A DNA stretch of 64,000 bases from Rubripirellula tenax (GTDB lineage Bacteria > Planctomycetota > Planctomycetia > Pirellulales > Pirellulaceae): NCBI RefSeq assembly GCF_007860125.1, contig NZ_SJPW01000001.1:1202104-1266103 (forward strand), in the 5' to 3' direction. The notes beneath the pieces were generated by a model, which saw nothing but the letters and a program-made list of their open reading frames with translations, was not told where the DNA came from and searched no databases. Of the stretch, positions 45,333 through 53,493 are shown piece by piece. Positions within the stretch are counted from its first letter, which is position 1. Every line of letters begins with the position of its first letter. The position numbers and the translations under genes are program-made.

Positions 45333-46895
45333 TTACCGTGTGTAGACGTCTGGGTAGACAAATTGCGGCTCGTCGTGAGGGCAAAGATACGAGAAGGTCT
45401 CCGAGACCGGCTGCCCGCGGTGACGCAGCGTTGCCTTGATCTCCATGGGTGCCGGTTCCGAGGGCGTTGCGACCATTTTTAGCAGCCAGTCGCCGGTTTG
45501 CGTCTTGGTCAGCTTTTGTTCGGAAATGGCACCGCGAACCGTGGCGATCGCGACGTCGATATACGCGGTTGCGGGGATTTCGCGGATCACTTCGCCCGCA
45601 AAGCGGACCGTCAATGCAATCGACTCGGCGCCGCGTTTCAGTTCCAGCGACGTCGCCCGAGCGACGTTGGATTGCCCGCCATGGTCGCCCCCGAAAAACT
45701 CGACCGTGTATCGAAGCCGCAGGGGGGCATCCGTTGTGGGGGGTAATTGGGGGATCCAGTAGGCACCAAGATTGTCGATGCCTTCGTGAGCACCGGGCAA
45801 TTCCAACAGCTCGATGCGGCCCGCACCCCAATCACCGTGCGGCGTAACGAACACACTGGGCCGTTTGTTGTACAACGCGTTGTGATCGTCGAAATGAAAG
45901 AACGAGGTATTCCGCTGCATCAAACCAAACCCGAGCAAACGATCGGTCGGAAACGAAGTCACCGAGGGATACGGCGGTCGGGCGATCGCTCGCCAGGTCC
46001 AGTCGCTATGGGCCGCCTCGCCGGTGCGAATCAATAGGCCGTCGGAATCATGAACCGACGGCCGCGCGTCTTTGGGCGGACCGCGCAAACCATCGCCCCA
46101 AATCCACATGCTGGTCAGCGGTGCGATGGCCAGCTTCTTGGGGACTCGGCGAAAATGAAGTGACGATCGAACGTCAATCGACGTCGTCGTCGCGCCGGGC
46201 ATCAATTCGAACTGGTAAGCGCCGCAGACGGTGGGGCTATCCAGTAACGCACGCACCGTGACGGACTTTGCATCCGGGGTGGGTTCGTCGATCCAAATCG
46301 CACGATAGAACGGAAACTCTTCGGCACCCTCGGTTGCAATGTCGATCGCCAAACCACGTGCCGACGCACCGTAAACGTTGGATTCACTGCGGGCGCGAAA
46401 ATAGCTGGACCCCAAAAACGTCAAGAATTCTTCTTCGGCGCCCCTAGGAAAACGTCCGGCGATTTTGATTCCCGCATGACCGGCATCAGCGATGGATTTC
46501 GGATCCAAGCCATGAAGATCATAAGTGAAGTCGTCCGTCGAAAACGGGATCAACCGGTTTCGATCGTCTTCGCGAACGAACAACCAAACGCGGTCGCGCT
46601 GTACAAACCCTTGGTGGAACGTTTCGATCCAGAAAGGCCGATCCGTTCCCCACCACGTCGCATTCTCGATCTTGTATTGAATCTTGACGTATTGGTCATA
46701 CACCATTGCCGCCAAAGATTCCGGCACGGCACGCCGAGGTACAAAATCCGACGATGCGGTCTGTTTTGCTAACTGATCCAAGTCGTCAAACGTTTCGACT
46801 TGCGAGTATCGGGCGACGGCAACCAACGCCTCAGAATCCTCCGCCCCCGCAAGCGAAGTGAACGTGAAAAACAGTACGACACTCAAAAAACGCAT
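45333..46895 (-). CDS. opgG: glucan biosynthesis protein G-like (OpgG/MdoG family)
   Basis: This 520-aa periplasmic protein has a signal peptide MRFLSVVLFFTFTSLAGA. The MdoG domain spans roughly residues 28-515, with family segments such as YKIENATWWGTDRPFWIETF near residue 74 and WTWRAIARPPYPSVTSF in the middle. In Proteobacteria OpgG shapes osmoregulated periplasmic glucans made by the OpgH glycosyltransferase. No opgH lies next to it here; its neighbours are carA and an aldo/keto reductase. A related OpgD-like role cannot be excluded. Confidence 0.9.
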   Translation of the reverse strand: MRFLSVVLFFTFTSLAGAEDSEALVAVARYSQVETFDDLDQLAKQTASSDFVPRRAVPESLAAMVYDQYVKIQYKIENATWWGTDRPFWIETFHQGFVQRDRVWLFVREDDRNRLIPFSTDDFTYDLHGLDPKSIADAGHAGIKIAGRFPRGAEEEFLTFLGSSYFRARSESNVYGASARGLAIDIATEGAEEFPFYRAIWIDEPTPDAKSVTVRALLDSPTVCGAYQFELMPGATTTSIDVRSSLHFRRVPKKLAIAPLTSMWIWGDGLRGPPKDARPSVHDSDGLLIRTGEAAHSDWTWRAIARPPYPSVTSFPTDRLLGFGLMQRNTSFFHFDDHNALYNKRPSVFVTPHGDWGAGRIELLELPGAHEGIDNLGAYWIPQLPPTTDAPLRLRYTVEFFGGDHGGQSNVARATSLELKRGAESIALTVRFAGEVIREIPATAYIDVAIATVRGAISEQKLTKTQTGDWLLKMVATPSEPAPMEIKATLRHRGQPVSETFSYLCPHDEPQFVYPDVYTR

Positions 46896-46925
46896 GAGTT
46901 CCTATCGCCGATTCGTTTCGAAAGA

Positions 46926-47909
46926 CTATTCGTAGATTGGGAAAAATGTGTTGAACGCAGCTTCGCAAAAATCGCCGGGGTCATTGAATCGACGATGACG
47001 GTCGAGTCCTGCGATTCGCTTCATGTGGTCATCCGACAACGTGAAATCGAAGACCGCCAAATTCTCTTTCAAACGATCAACGTTCGAAGTCTTCGGAACC
47101 ACCGACGTGCCTCGCTGGACACCGAACCGCAACAACACCTGTGCCGGGCTTCGACCAACGTCCGTCGCGATCGACTTGATCGTGTCGTGTTCCAACAGCG
47201 ATTCACTCGCCTCGGCCATGTTCAACTGAAAATACGACTGTGCCCCTAGCGGCGAGAACGCGGTCACGGCGATGTTGGACTGGTCACAAAACCGCAGCAG
47301 TTTTTCTTGGGTCAGATACGGGTGCATTTCGACCTGCAACATCGCCGGCCCAATTTCGGCTTGATTGTCCAAATCGCGAAGCAACGAAACACCGAAGTTG
47401 CAAACCCCGATGTCACGCACCAATCCGTCGTGAACCAACGCTTCCATCGCCCGCCACGTATCGATGATCGGGATCGGCTGCGTTTGGACGGTCGGATTCG
47501 GCGCATCGGGATCGGCAAACCAACCTGGTGGATAACGTTTCTCGATCGGCACAAAGGCTTGTGCGATCGGAAAGTGGATCAAGTACAGGTCCAGATAATC
47601 GACCTGCAAGTCTCGCAACGACTTTTCCAAAGCCGGCCGCACGTGATCGGGATGATGAAACGTGTTCCACAGTTTGCTGGTGATCCACAGGTCTTCGCGA
47701 GCGACGGCGCCGTCGCGAAAAGCAGCCGATAACCCTTCGCCGGTTTGAATCTCGTTGCCATAATCGGCGGCGCTGTCGAAGTGACGGTAGCCGCAATCGA
47801 TGGCGCTGCGAACGATGTCGGCTGTGATCGCGTTTTCGATCTTCCACAGGCCAAGCCCGACCGAAGGCATCTCTCGGCCCGTCGCCAACTGGATCGTTTC
47901 AAAGCTCAT
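46926..47909 (-). CDS. aldo/keto reductase
   Basis: This is a 327-aa TIM-barrel NAD(P)H-dependent reductase of the xylose reductase-like AKR group. The catalytic tetrad is visible: Asp and Tyr in FDSAADYGNE (near residues 44-50), Lys in ITSKLWNTFHHP (near 78), and His in DLYLIHFPIA (near 111). Cofactor-binding features include PLGAQSYF and VPKTSNVDRLKENL near the C-terminus. A loop unique to the xylose-reductase type (YPPGWFADPDAPN) lies near residue 125. Substrate unknown. Start ATG is 30 bases from opgG. Confidence 0.93.
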   Translation of the reverse strand: MSFETIQLATGREMPSVGLGLWKIENAITADIVRSAIDCGYRHFDSAADYGNEIQTGEGLSAAFRDGAVAREDLWITSKLWNTFHHPDHVRPALEKSLRDLQVDYLDLYLIHFPIAQAFVPIEKRYPPGWFADPDAPNPTVQTQPIPIIDTWRAMEALVHDGLVRDIGVCNFGVSLLRDLDNQAEIGPAMLQVEMHPYLTQEKLLRFCDQSNIAVTAFSPLGAQSYFQLNMAEASESLLEHDTIKSIATDVGRSPAQVLLRFGVQRGTSVVPKTSNVDRLKENLAVFDFTLSDDHMKRIAGLDRHRRFNDPGDFCEAAFNTFFPIYE

Positions 47910-47975
47910 GCAGTCTTCCCAAGTTTGTTTTCGCAGTGACGGTTGCGGCGCTGAACATCCGCAGTAAGCAGCGTA

Positions 47976-48971
47976 TCAGTCGACCGTCAGCACGATCTTG
48001 CCCATCAGTTCACCGGATTGCTGCAGTGTCGCTTGTTCTTGCAAACGGTGTGCTTGGGCGGCTTCGCTAAGTGGTAGCGTTCGGCCGATGGTGGCTTTCA
48101 ATTTTCCCATCGCCAACCAATGGTTGATGTCCTCAGCGGCTGCTCGAATTTCGGACGCCGTCGCTTTGAACATCGCAAACCCGTGTAGCGAACATTCTTT
48201 GACATAGAACGGGCCGACCGGAAACGACGGTCGGGCATCACGACCGGCCATCAATACCATCCGGCCACGGCCCGCCATCAGGTCGACGGCCAAATCAAAA
48301 TCGGGTTCGCGGCGAGTCTCCCAAAACACGTTGACGCCCTTGGGGGCTTCGCGTTTGACCGCTTCGGCCAAGGATTCGGTTTGGTAATTGATCGTCACGT
48401 CAGCGCCCAGGTTCTTGACGGCTTCGCATTTCGATTCGCTGCCTGCGGTGGCAATCACCGTTGCGCCGGCCACGCGCGCCATCTGCACGACCATCGAACC
48501 GACGCCGCCGCTGCCGCCGATCACCAAGATGGTTTCGCCGCCTTGCAAATCGGCTTCGCGGAACAGACCCAAGTGAGCCGTCACGCCCACCAGGGCGCAC
48601 GCGGCCGCGTCGACGAACGAGACTTCATCGGCCAACGGATAGCACCAGTCTTGTGAGATCACGATCTTCTCGGCGAACGTTCCTTGTCGCCCCAGCAATC
48701 CTTGGTTGGTACACCAAACTCGGTCGCCCACTTTCGCGTGATGGACGCCTTCGCCGACGGTTTCGACGACACCGGCCGCATCGCAACCGGGGATGTAGGG
48801 CTTCGGCAAATCGAATGCGACCACGCCGCTGCGGACGTAGGTATCGATCGGGTTGACCGAAACGGCATGGACGCGGATCAGCACTTCGCCGCGGCCGGGC
48901 GTGGGTGTATCGAGGTCGCCGAATTGAATGACGTCGGGCGCACCAGTCGCGGTCAGATAGGCAGCTTTCAT
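47976..48971 (-). CDS. zinc-type alcohol dehydrogenase / NADPH:quinone reductase family protein
   Basis: This is a 331-aa MDR-superfamily oxidoreductase. ATG 48971 gives the expected N-terminus MKAAYLTATGAPDVIQFGDL; the frame extends to 49118 but those residues lack family features. The GroES-like domain has the HAVSVNPIDTYVRSG and PGCDAAGVVETVGEGV blocks. The Rossmann motif is VIGGSGGVGSMVVQMARVAG near residue 150. It resembles quinone oxidoreductase (Qor) with no structural zinc cluster visible. It may detoxify quinones or reduce carbonyl compounds; the aldo/keto reductase and SDR genes beside it suggest a redox locus. Confidence 0.92.
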   Translation of the reverse strand: MKAAYLTATGAPDVIQFGDLDTPTPGRGEVLIRVHAVSVNPIDTYVRSGVVAFDLPKPYIPGCDAAGVVETVGEGVHHAKVGDRVWCTNQGLLGRQGTFAEKIVISQDWCYPLADEVSFVDAAACALVGVTAHLGLFREADLQGGETILVIGGSGGVGSMVVQMARVAGATVIATAGSESKCEAVKNLGADVTINYQTESLAEAVKREAPKGVNVFWETRREPDFDLAVDLMAGRGRMVLMAGRDARPSFPVGPFYVKECSLHGFAMFKATASEIRAAAEDINHWLAMGKLKATIGRTLPLSEAAQAHRLQEQATLQQSGELMGKIVLTVD

Positions 48972-49193
48972 GAGATTCGTTCGCGGTTCGAGTAGCTCGG
49001 GATGACCACACGTCAGTTTACGGCTTGGCGACGGATTTGTCGTGTGAGCTACTTCCGTTTCCAGATCCAATCCGTTTTTGAAACTGGGTAGTCCGGATTG
49101 TCGTGGATTGCTCCGCAATCCAACGAGTTCCAGGTGTTGGTTCGGCGGAGCGATCCACGACGATCGTTGCCTAAGTTGTAGAACTGGCTAGCT
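48972..49193. repeat. intergenic palindromic element
   Basis: The 222-base gap between the quinone reductase start and the SDR stop contains a long imperfect inverted repeat: GTCGTGGATTGCTCCGC (49099-49115) and GCGGAGCGATCCACGAC (49144-49160), 16 of 17 positions complementary. The left arm overlaps its own small hairpin GGATTGC-TC-GCAATCC region (49104-49120). There is no T-run, so it is more like a dispersed palindrome than a terminator. I see no gene here. Confidence 0.65.
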
Positions 49194-49970
49194 CTACTTC
49201 TGTTTCAGAATCGCATTCATGATCGGCGGAGCTATGCGGTCGGCATAGACGAGTGCTTTGCCGCCAAGGCTGAGGATGACTTCGCTGCGGCGTGCCAGAA
49301 TCGCCGCCATTGCCGCACGGGCGACGCGGTCGGGCGTCCAGCTGCCGATGCTGGACGACGTTTGGTCGGCGCCGGTGTGAACCAACGCGTCGAAAAACTC
49401 GCTGTCGGTGGTGCTGGGGCTGACCAGGGTGACCTGGATACCGCGCGGTGCCAGCTCGGCTCGCAACGAATCGCTCCATCCGTGCATCGCAAACTTGCTG
49501 GCACAGTATTCACTTTTGTTCGGCACGGCGCGGTGGCCCAACACGCTGCTGATGTTGGCGATCACGGCGGCGGGCGATCTCGCCAGATGCTTGATCGCGA
49601 TTCGTGTCAGTTCGGCGGGCGCAAAAAAGTTGACTTCCATCACTTCGCGCAGCCGGGCCGGCGAAGCATCGGCGAACGGACCGATCGCGCCGACGCCCGC
49701 ATTGTTGACCAGCAAGTCGACCGCGCCGCCACGCACGTTTGCTGCGACATCGATGATCGATTCGCGCACGCCGCCATCCGTAATGTCGCCAGCAACGGGA
49801 ATGATCTTGCCGACGGTTGCCCGCTGGCGAAGTTCTTCCAATCGCTCGCGCCGCCGGGCAACGGCGACGACCGTTGCGCCGCGGTCCGATAGCATTTCGC
49901 AAAGACAGCGTCCGATGCCGCTACTGGCGCCGGTCACGATGGTGACGGCGCCGTCGGGATTCAATCGCAC
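49194..49970 (-). CDS. short-chain dehydrogenase/reductase
   Basis: This SDR-family oxidoreductase has 258 aa from GTG 49970. The glycine motif VTGASSGIGRCLCEML is near residue 12, LLVNNAGVGAIGPF near 87, catalytic Ser in IANISSVLGHRAVP, and the Tyr-Lys pair in EYCASKFAMHGWSDSL. The frame extends to 50027 (277 aa), but that start lies 53 bases inside hflX; GTG 49970 lies just 4 bases after the hflX stop and is preferred. The C-terminus ends with a hydrophobic amphipathic stretch (YADRIAPPIMNAILKQK), suggesting possible membrane association. Substrate unknown. Confidence 0.9.
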   Translation of the reverse strand: MRLNPDGAVTIVTGASSGIGRCLCEMLSDRGATVVAVARRRERLEELRQRATVGKIIPVAGDITDGGVRESIIDVAANVRGGAVDLLVNNAGVGAIGPFADASPARLREVMEVNFFAPAELTRIAIKHLARSPAAVIANISSVLGHRAVPNKSEYCASKFAMHGWSDSLRAELAPRGIQVTLVSPSTTDSEFFDALVHTGADQTSSSIGSWTPDRVARAAMAAILARRSEVILSLGGKALVYADRIAPPIMNAILKQK

Positions 49971-49974
49971 GCGA

Positions 49975-51357
49975 TCAAGCCACTTCGCTGGGCGCGTCGC
50001 CCATCGGCAGATCACCGACATCGACATCGTCGTGATGGACCGTGCCCATTGGCATTGTCCGCCGTGACGGATCGTCGATCGGGCGAATGTCCTTGGCCGA
50101 TTTGTGAACCGGCCCCATCGCGGCGACGGGCATGCGGACGTGGACGGTGGTGATCTGGTCGCCGAATTCTCGCGACAACACTTCGCCTTTGGCTGACAAG
50201 TACGACAACAGTTTCCCGTCCGTCACGGCGACATCGACTTCGACGTCCAAGAATTCGCGTCCAAGTGCTTCGCCGACCGCTTCGGTCAACATCGTCAAAC
50301 CTTTGTTCGACTGGGCGCTGACGGGAATTGCGTTGGGGTAACGGTCCAGAACGCGGTTCAACACCGCGGGGCTTTCGATCGCGTCGATCTTGTTCAGCAC
50401 CAACAGCGTGTCTTTTTCCTCGATGCCCAATTCCTTTAGCACTTCGTAGACCGCCGCGATCTGTTCAAAGACAGTCGCGCTGCTGGCGTCGGCGACGTGC
50501 AGCAAGAGCTCGGCTTGGCGAGTTTCTTCAAGGGTCGACTTGAAACTGGCGACCAACGAGTGCGGCAAGTTGCGAATGAAACCAACCGTATCGCTTAACA
50601 GCACCGTGCCCCAGCCGGGCAATTGCCATCGTCGGGTTCGCGTGTCCAACGTCGCGAACAGTTTGTCTTCGGCCAACACGTCGGCATCGGTCAGCGCGTT
50701 CATCAATGTGCTCTTTCCCGCGTTGGTGTAACCGACCAACGACACCGTCGGCGATTCCTTGCGAGCGGCAACTTGACGTTCTCGACGACGTTCGACTTGC
50801 GACAACTCGGCTTGCAAATCGTGAATGCGTTTCTGGGCGATACGACGGTCGACTTCCAATTGCTTTTCGCCGGGCCCCCGCATGCCGACGCCCATCGCTT
50901 GCCGCGACAAGTGCGTCCACATCCGTTTCAACCGCGGCAGCGAATACTCGAGTTGTGCCAACTCGACCGCCAATCGTGATTCGTGCGTCCGCGCGCCGGC
51001 CGCAAAAATGTCCAGGATCAATTCCGTCCGGTCGATGACGCGGGCACCGGTGGCTTGTTCGAGATTGCGAACCTGAGCGGGTGACAGGTCGTTGTCGAAG
51101 ACGATCAGGTCGGCGTCGTACCGTTCAACCATCAATCGAAGCTCTTCGACTTTTCCTTTGCCCAAGTAAGTCGAATGGTTGGCGGCCGAACGTCGTTGGA
51201 TCAATTCATCAACGACTTGAGTGCCGGCGGTGGTTGCCAAACCGTGCAGTTCTTCCAACGGATCGGCCTCGACGGGTTCGCCGGGCATGATCATACGTGC
51301 CAAGATGCTGCGTTCGGGCGAGTCGTCTTGGACTTGGTGGGGTTCACGCGCAGTGAT
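49975..51357 (-). CDS. hflX: ribosome-associated GTPase HflX, apparent AUC start codon
   Basis: HflX splits stalled or hibernating ribosomes. The HflX domain occupies about 30-190, including LGKGKVEELRLMVERYDADL and the conserved GMRGPGEKQLEVDRR. The G domain has G1 GYTNAGKSTLMNAL, G3 LLSDTVGFIRNLP, G4 LVLNKIDAIES and G5-like PVSAQSNKG. The usual start codons in frame are a TTG at 51303 and an ATG at 51294, but both cut the first beta-strand (ERSILARMIM) seen in E. coli HflX (EQAVLVHIYF). An in-frame ATC at 51357 lies 8 bases after a perfect AGGAG, and an in-frame TAA precedes it. The last 50 residues are a charged extension. Confidence 0.9.
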   Translation of the reverse strand: MTAREPHQVQDDSPERSILARMIMPGEPVEADPLEELHGLATTAGTQVVDELIQRRSAANHSTYLGKGKVEELRLMVERYDADLIVFDNDLSPAQVRNLEQATGARVIDRTELILDIFAAGARTHESRLAVELAQLEYSLPRLKRMWTHLSRQAMGVGMRGPGEKQLEVDRRIAQKRIHDLQAELSQVERRRERQVAARKESPTVSLVGYTNAGKSTLMNALTDADVLAEDKLFATLDTRTRRWQLPGWGTVLLSDTVGFIRNLPHSLVASFKSTLEETRQAELLLHVADASSATVFEQIAAVYEVLKELGIEEKDTLLVLNKIDAIESPAVLNRVLDRYPNAIPVSAQSNKGLTMLTEAVGEALGREFLDVEVDVAVTDGKLLSYLSAKGEVLSREFGDQITTVHVRMPVAAMGPVHKSAKDIRPIDDPSRRTMPMGTVHHDDVDVGDLPMGDAPSEVA

Positions 51358-51370
51358 AGGTGACGCTCCT
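51355..51370 (-). promoter_or_regulatory. Shine-Dalgarno AGGAG and ATC start of hflX
   Basis: On the minus strand AGGAG (51370-51366) is followed by CGTCACCT and then ATC (51357-51355), which is in frame with hflX. No ATG, GTG or TTG lies in frame between this site and TTG 51303, and an in-frame TAA is just upstream. AUC starts are rare but known, for example in infC of some bacteria. Confidence 0.6.
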
Positions 51371-51593
51371 TATATGAAAAGCCGTGGTTGATTCCACAAC
51401 TGCATTATAGCTGAGAGAAACCAAAGCAAGAAGGTTCGGCCGGATCGAGCATCAAATCCCCATTACCTAACACCTAATCCCCAACACCTATTCCGCCACC
51501 CTTTGACCAGACGTGTCACGGGCTTAGCGAAGAATCGTTTTTGTCGAGCCAACGGAGGCTCGGCGGAAACAAATTTTTGCCGGAGACTTCCCG

Positions 51594-51857
51594 ATGACCC
51601 AAATGTTGCTGTTCGATTCGGTCGCTGAAACCACTGCCACCCCGATCGTCCCTGTCGTGAATGTGCCCGTCGCCCAACCGGCCGCTGAGCCCGTTTCGAC
51701 CTCTGCGATAGCCCAGGTATCAGCCAAACGGTCTGGCGAAAAACGCGAAGAAGGCGGGCTGAACCACATGGGCGATTTGGCCCGATTGGTGCTGCTGCGG
51801 TACGACTTGGTCGCCAAACGCCGCGAGCAAATGGCCGCCCGCCGACGTGCAAGGTGA
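51594..51857 (+). CDS. small hypothetical protein upstream of imuA-imuB
   Basis: This is an 87-aa protein of unknown function. The start ATG has GGAG 8 bases upstream. The N-terminal half is a low-complexity Pro/Ala/Val/Thr linker (PIVPVVNVPVAQPAAEPVST). The C-terminal third is a compact basic motif, NHMGDLARLVLLRYDLVAKR then REQMAARRRAR, that looks conserved and could bind DNA or a protein partner. It is transcribed in the direction of the imuA-imuB genes (after the oppositely oriented lapA-like gene), so a role in the same damage response is possible but unproven. Confidence 0.65.
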   Translation: MTQMLLFDSVAETTATPIVPVVNVPVAQPAAEPVSTSAIAQVSAKRSGEKREEGGLNHMGDLARLVLLRYDLVAKRREQMAARRRAR

Positions 51858-51927
51858 GGCTGCGGCGAACGTCCGGCTTAGGTGATTCAGTTTTGGCCGT
51901 GTTTTACAATGACTTCACTCTCCCTCG

Positions 51928-52000
51928 GGAGAGTCGAGCCTAAGCGAGGAGAGGGGGAGCGTCTGCTCGAATCCTCCCCTCGCTTAGGCTCAGACTCTCC
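51928..52000. repeat. imperfect palindromic repeat (G/C-rich)
   Basis: The left arm GGAGAGTCGAGCCTAAGCGAGG pairs with the right arm CCTCGCTTAGGCTCAGACTCTCC with one bulge. The arms flank GAGAGGGGGAGCGTCTGCTCGAATCCT-type sequence. It shares the GGGAG-GTCGAGC-AGCGAGG layout with the palindrome inside imuA (52501-52587), so both may belong to one family. Confidence 0.75.
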
Positions 52001-52048
52001 TTGAAAAGGTTGGTAAATCTAAGTCGGACGCTCTCGCAAGCGGCCGGG

Positions 52049-52336
52049 TTACCTGAGCGGCGACGTGTCCTGGGAAGCTCCTGTTTTGCCGGCGTCCTTT
52101 TTGGATTCCACCACGACGACTTCCTTTTTCGTCGACTTTCGGTTTCGCAGCATTGACGCGGTCACCAACGCCCCGAACAAGAACCCCACCGCCGTGGAAA
52201 CCACCAATAACACCGATAACGGGAACGCGGCGTCCATCCAAAGCAGCCGCACGTCCGTCAAAGCATTGTTCTGGAGCGCCATCGATAAGGCCAGCAGGAT
52301 GCCGACGATCAGAAAGAACCAACGAATTTTCTGCAT
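52049..52336 (-). CDS. LapA-family (DUF1049) membrane protein
   Basis: This 95-aa protein has two transmembrane helices (about 5-22, WFFLIVGILLALSMALQN, and 36-60, AFPLSVLLVVSTAVGFLFGA) followed by a basic then polar tail. This matches the lipopolysaccharide assembly protein A domain family (LapA), whose role in other bacteria is in envelope assembly. It sits between the small 51594 gene and imuA on the opposite strand. A hydrophilic C-terminus rich in Lys and Val (RKSTKKEVVVVESKKDAG) would be cytoplasmic. Confidence 0.8.
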   Translation of the reverse strand: MQKIRWFFLIVGILLALSMALQNNALTDVRLLWMDAAFPLSVLLVVSTAVGFLFGALVTASMLRNRKSTKKEVVVVESKKDAGKTGASQDTSPLR

Positions 52337-52458
52337 CCGAGTTGCCTAAAAAACCGACTTAAAGATACTGTACGCAGTTACACCAAGTTGCTAGCATTGG
52401 GTGTTCTGCCGTCCACCTGACTTTAATCCAACCGAGCTCGACCAGGGAGGTGAACCGA

Positions 52459-53493
52459 GTGGCATTCCAACAAACGTTCGCCTTCGCCCAGGATTTACCC
52501 TCCCCACGGGAGGGTCGAGCGTCAGCGAGGGAAGGGCTAGCACCGATCCCTCCCCGCTCGTTCCTCGCGACCCTCCCGAAGGAGGGTGAGGCAAAACGAG
52601 TCGATCCGACCGAAGGGAAGGTGAAGCCGTCCGCTTCGCCCCAACCTGAAGATACCACGCCGCCGAGCCGTGAACAGATTTTACAGCAACTGCGTGTCCA
52701 AGCTGGCTGTATCAGCACGGTCGAAGCCGCCGCCGGGCCGACCGTCGAGACCTTTTCGGCTGGCCACTCCGACATCGACGCGATGTTGCCTCGCGGCGGA
52801 TTGAAAGTCGACTCGGTGACCCACTGGATCGGCGACAATCATTCCAACGCCACCTGCGCTCTTTCGTTGGTGACCGCCGCGGGCCGCATCGCTGCCCACC
52901 CGGGCCCCTTGGTGGTGGTGGCGCGCGAAGCCGACTTCTATCCGCCCGCCGCGGTCTCGTTGGGGATCCCGGCGGATCGAATCATTTGGGTCCGGCCCAA
53001 TTCGCATGCCGACGCGGTTTGGTCGATTGACCAGTCGCTGCGATGCGAATCGGTCGCGGCGGTGTGGTCCGTCGTCGGCGCCCAATTGGATGACCGCGAC
53101 GCACGACGATTTCAATTGGCGTCCGAAACCGGCGGTACGCCTGGATTGTTCGTCCGCCCGATCGTGACGCGCGGCCGGCCCAGTTTTGCGGAAACGTCGT
53201 TCCACGTCGCCATGGCCCGAGACGTTCGATTCGAATCGAAAAAGCAAACCGCCTATCCGGCACTGCGGGTGACACTAGATCGCTGCCGAGGATCAGCCGG
53301 CGGTACAGCGACAACGGTGTTGATCGACGATGGCGGTCGCTTGATCAGCCTGACCCAAAACAGTGCCGCCCGCGACACAACGAACAAACACCTTCGATCG
53401 GTTCCTTATCATGAAACGGCTGCTGTGCGTTTGGCTTCCGAATTGGCCCATCCAAAGACGAAGACTCGCCCAGCCGAGCGCCGCCGAGCCTGA
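52459..53493 (+). CDS. imuA: ImuA-like protein (RecA-related mutasome component), with a translated repeat
   Basis: This ImuA-family protein (344 aa) is a RecA-fold accessory to the ImuB/DnaE2 translesion mutasome. The core starts near residue 70 (SREQILQQLRVQAG) and has FSAGHSDIDAMLPRGGLKVD and a degenerate Walker A region (IGDNHSNATCALSLV, lacking GKT), as in ImuA homologues. GTG 52459 is preferred: AGGGAGG ends 8 bases upstream; GTG 52450 overlaps that site. Residues from about 15 to 45 (PSPREGRASAREG, then LAPIPPRSFLATLPKEG) are encoded by the palindromic repeat at 52501-52587. The original start was probably downstream. Its end overlaps imuB by 83 bases in another frame. Confidence 0.82.
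   Translation: MAFQQTFAFAQDLPSPREGRASAREGLAPIPPRSFLATLPKEGEAKRVDPTEGKVKPSASPQPEDTTPPSREQILQQLRVQAGCISTVEAAAGPTVETFSAGHSDIDAMLPRGGLKVDSVTHWIGDNHSNATCALSLVTAAGRIAAHPGPLVVVAREADFYPPAAVSLGIPADRIIWVRPNSHADAVWSIDQSLRCESVAAVWSVVGAQLDDRDARRFQLASETGGTPGLFVRPIVTRGRPSFAETSFHVAMARDVRFESKKQTAYPALRVTLDRCRGSAGGTATTVLIDDGGRLISLTQNSAARDTTNKHLRSVPYHETAAVRLASELAHPKTKTRPAERRRA
52501..52587. repeat. palindromic repeat inside imuA
   Basis: The left arm (CGGGAGGGTCGAGCGTCAGC, from 52507) and right arm (GCGACCCTCCCGAAGGAGGG, to 52587) pair over CGGGAGGGTCG with an imperfect inner part. It stays open in the imuA frame, 42 bases after the inferred GTG. Confidence 0.8.
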
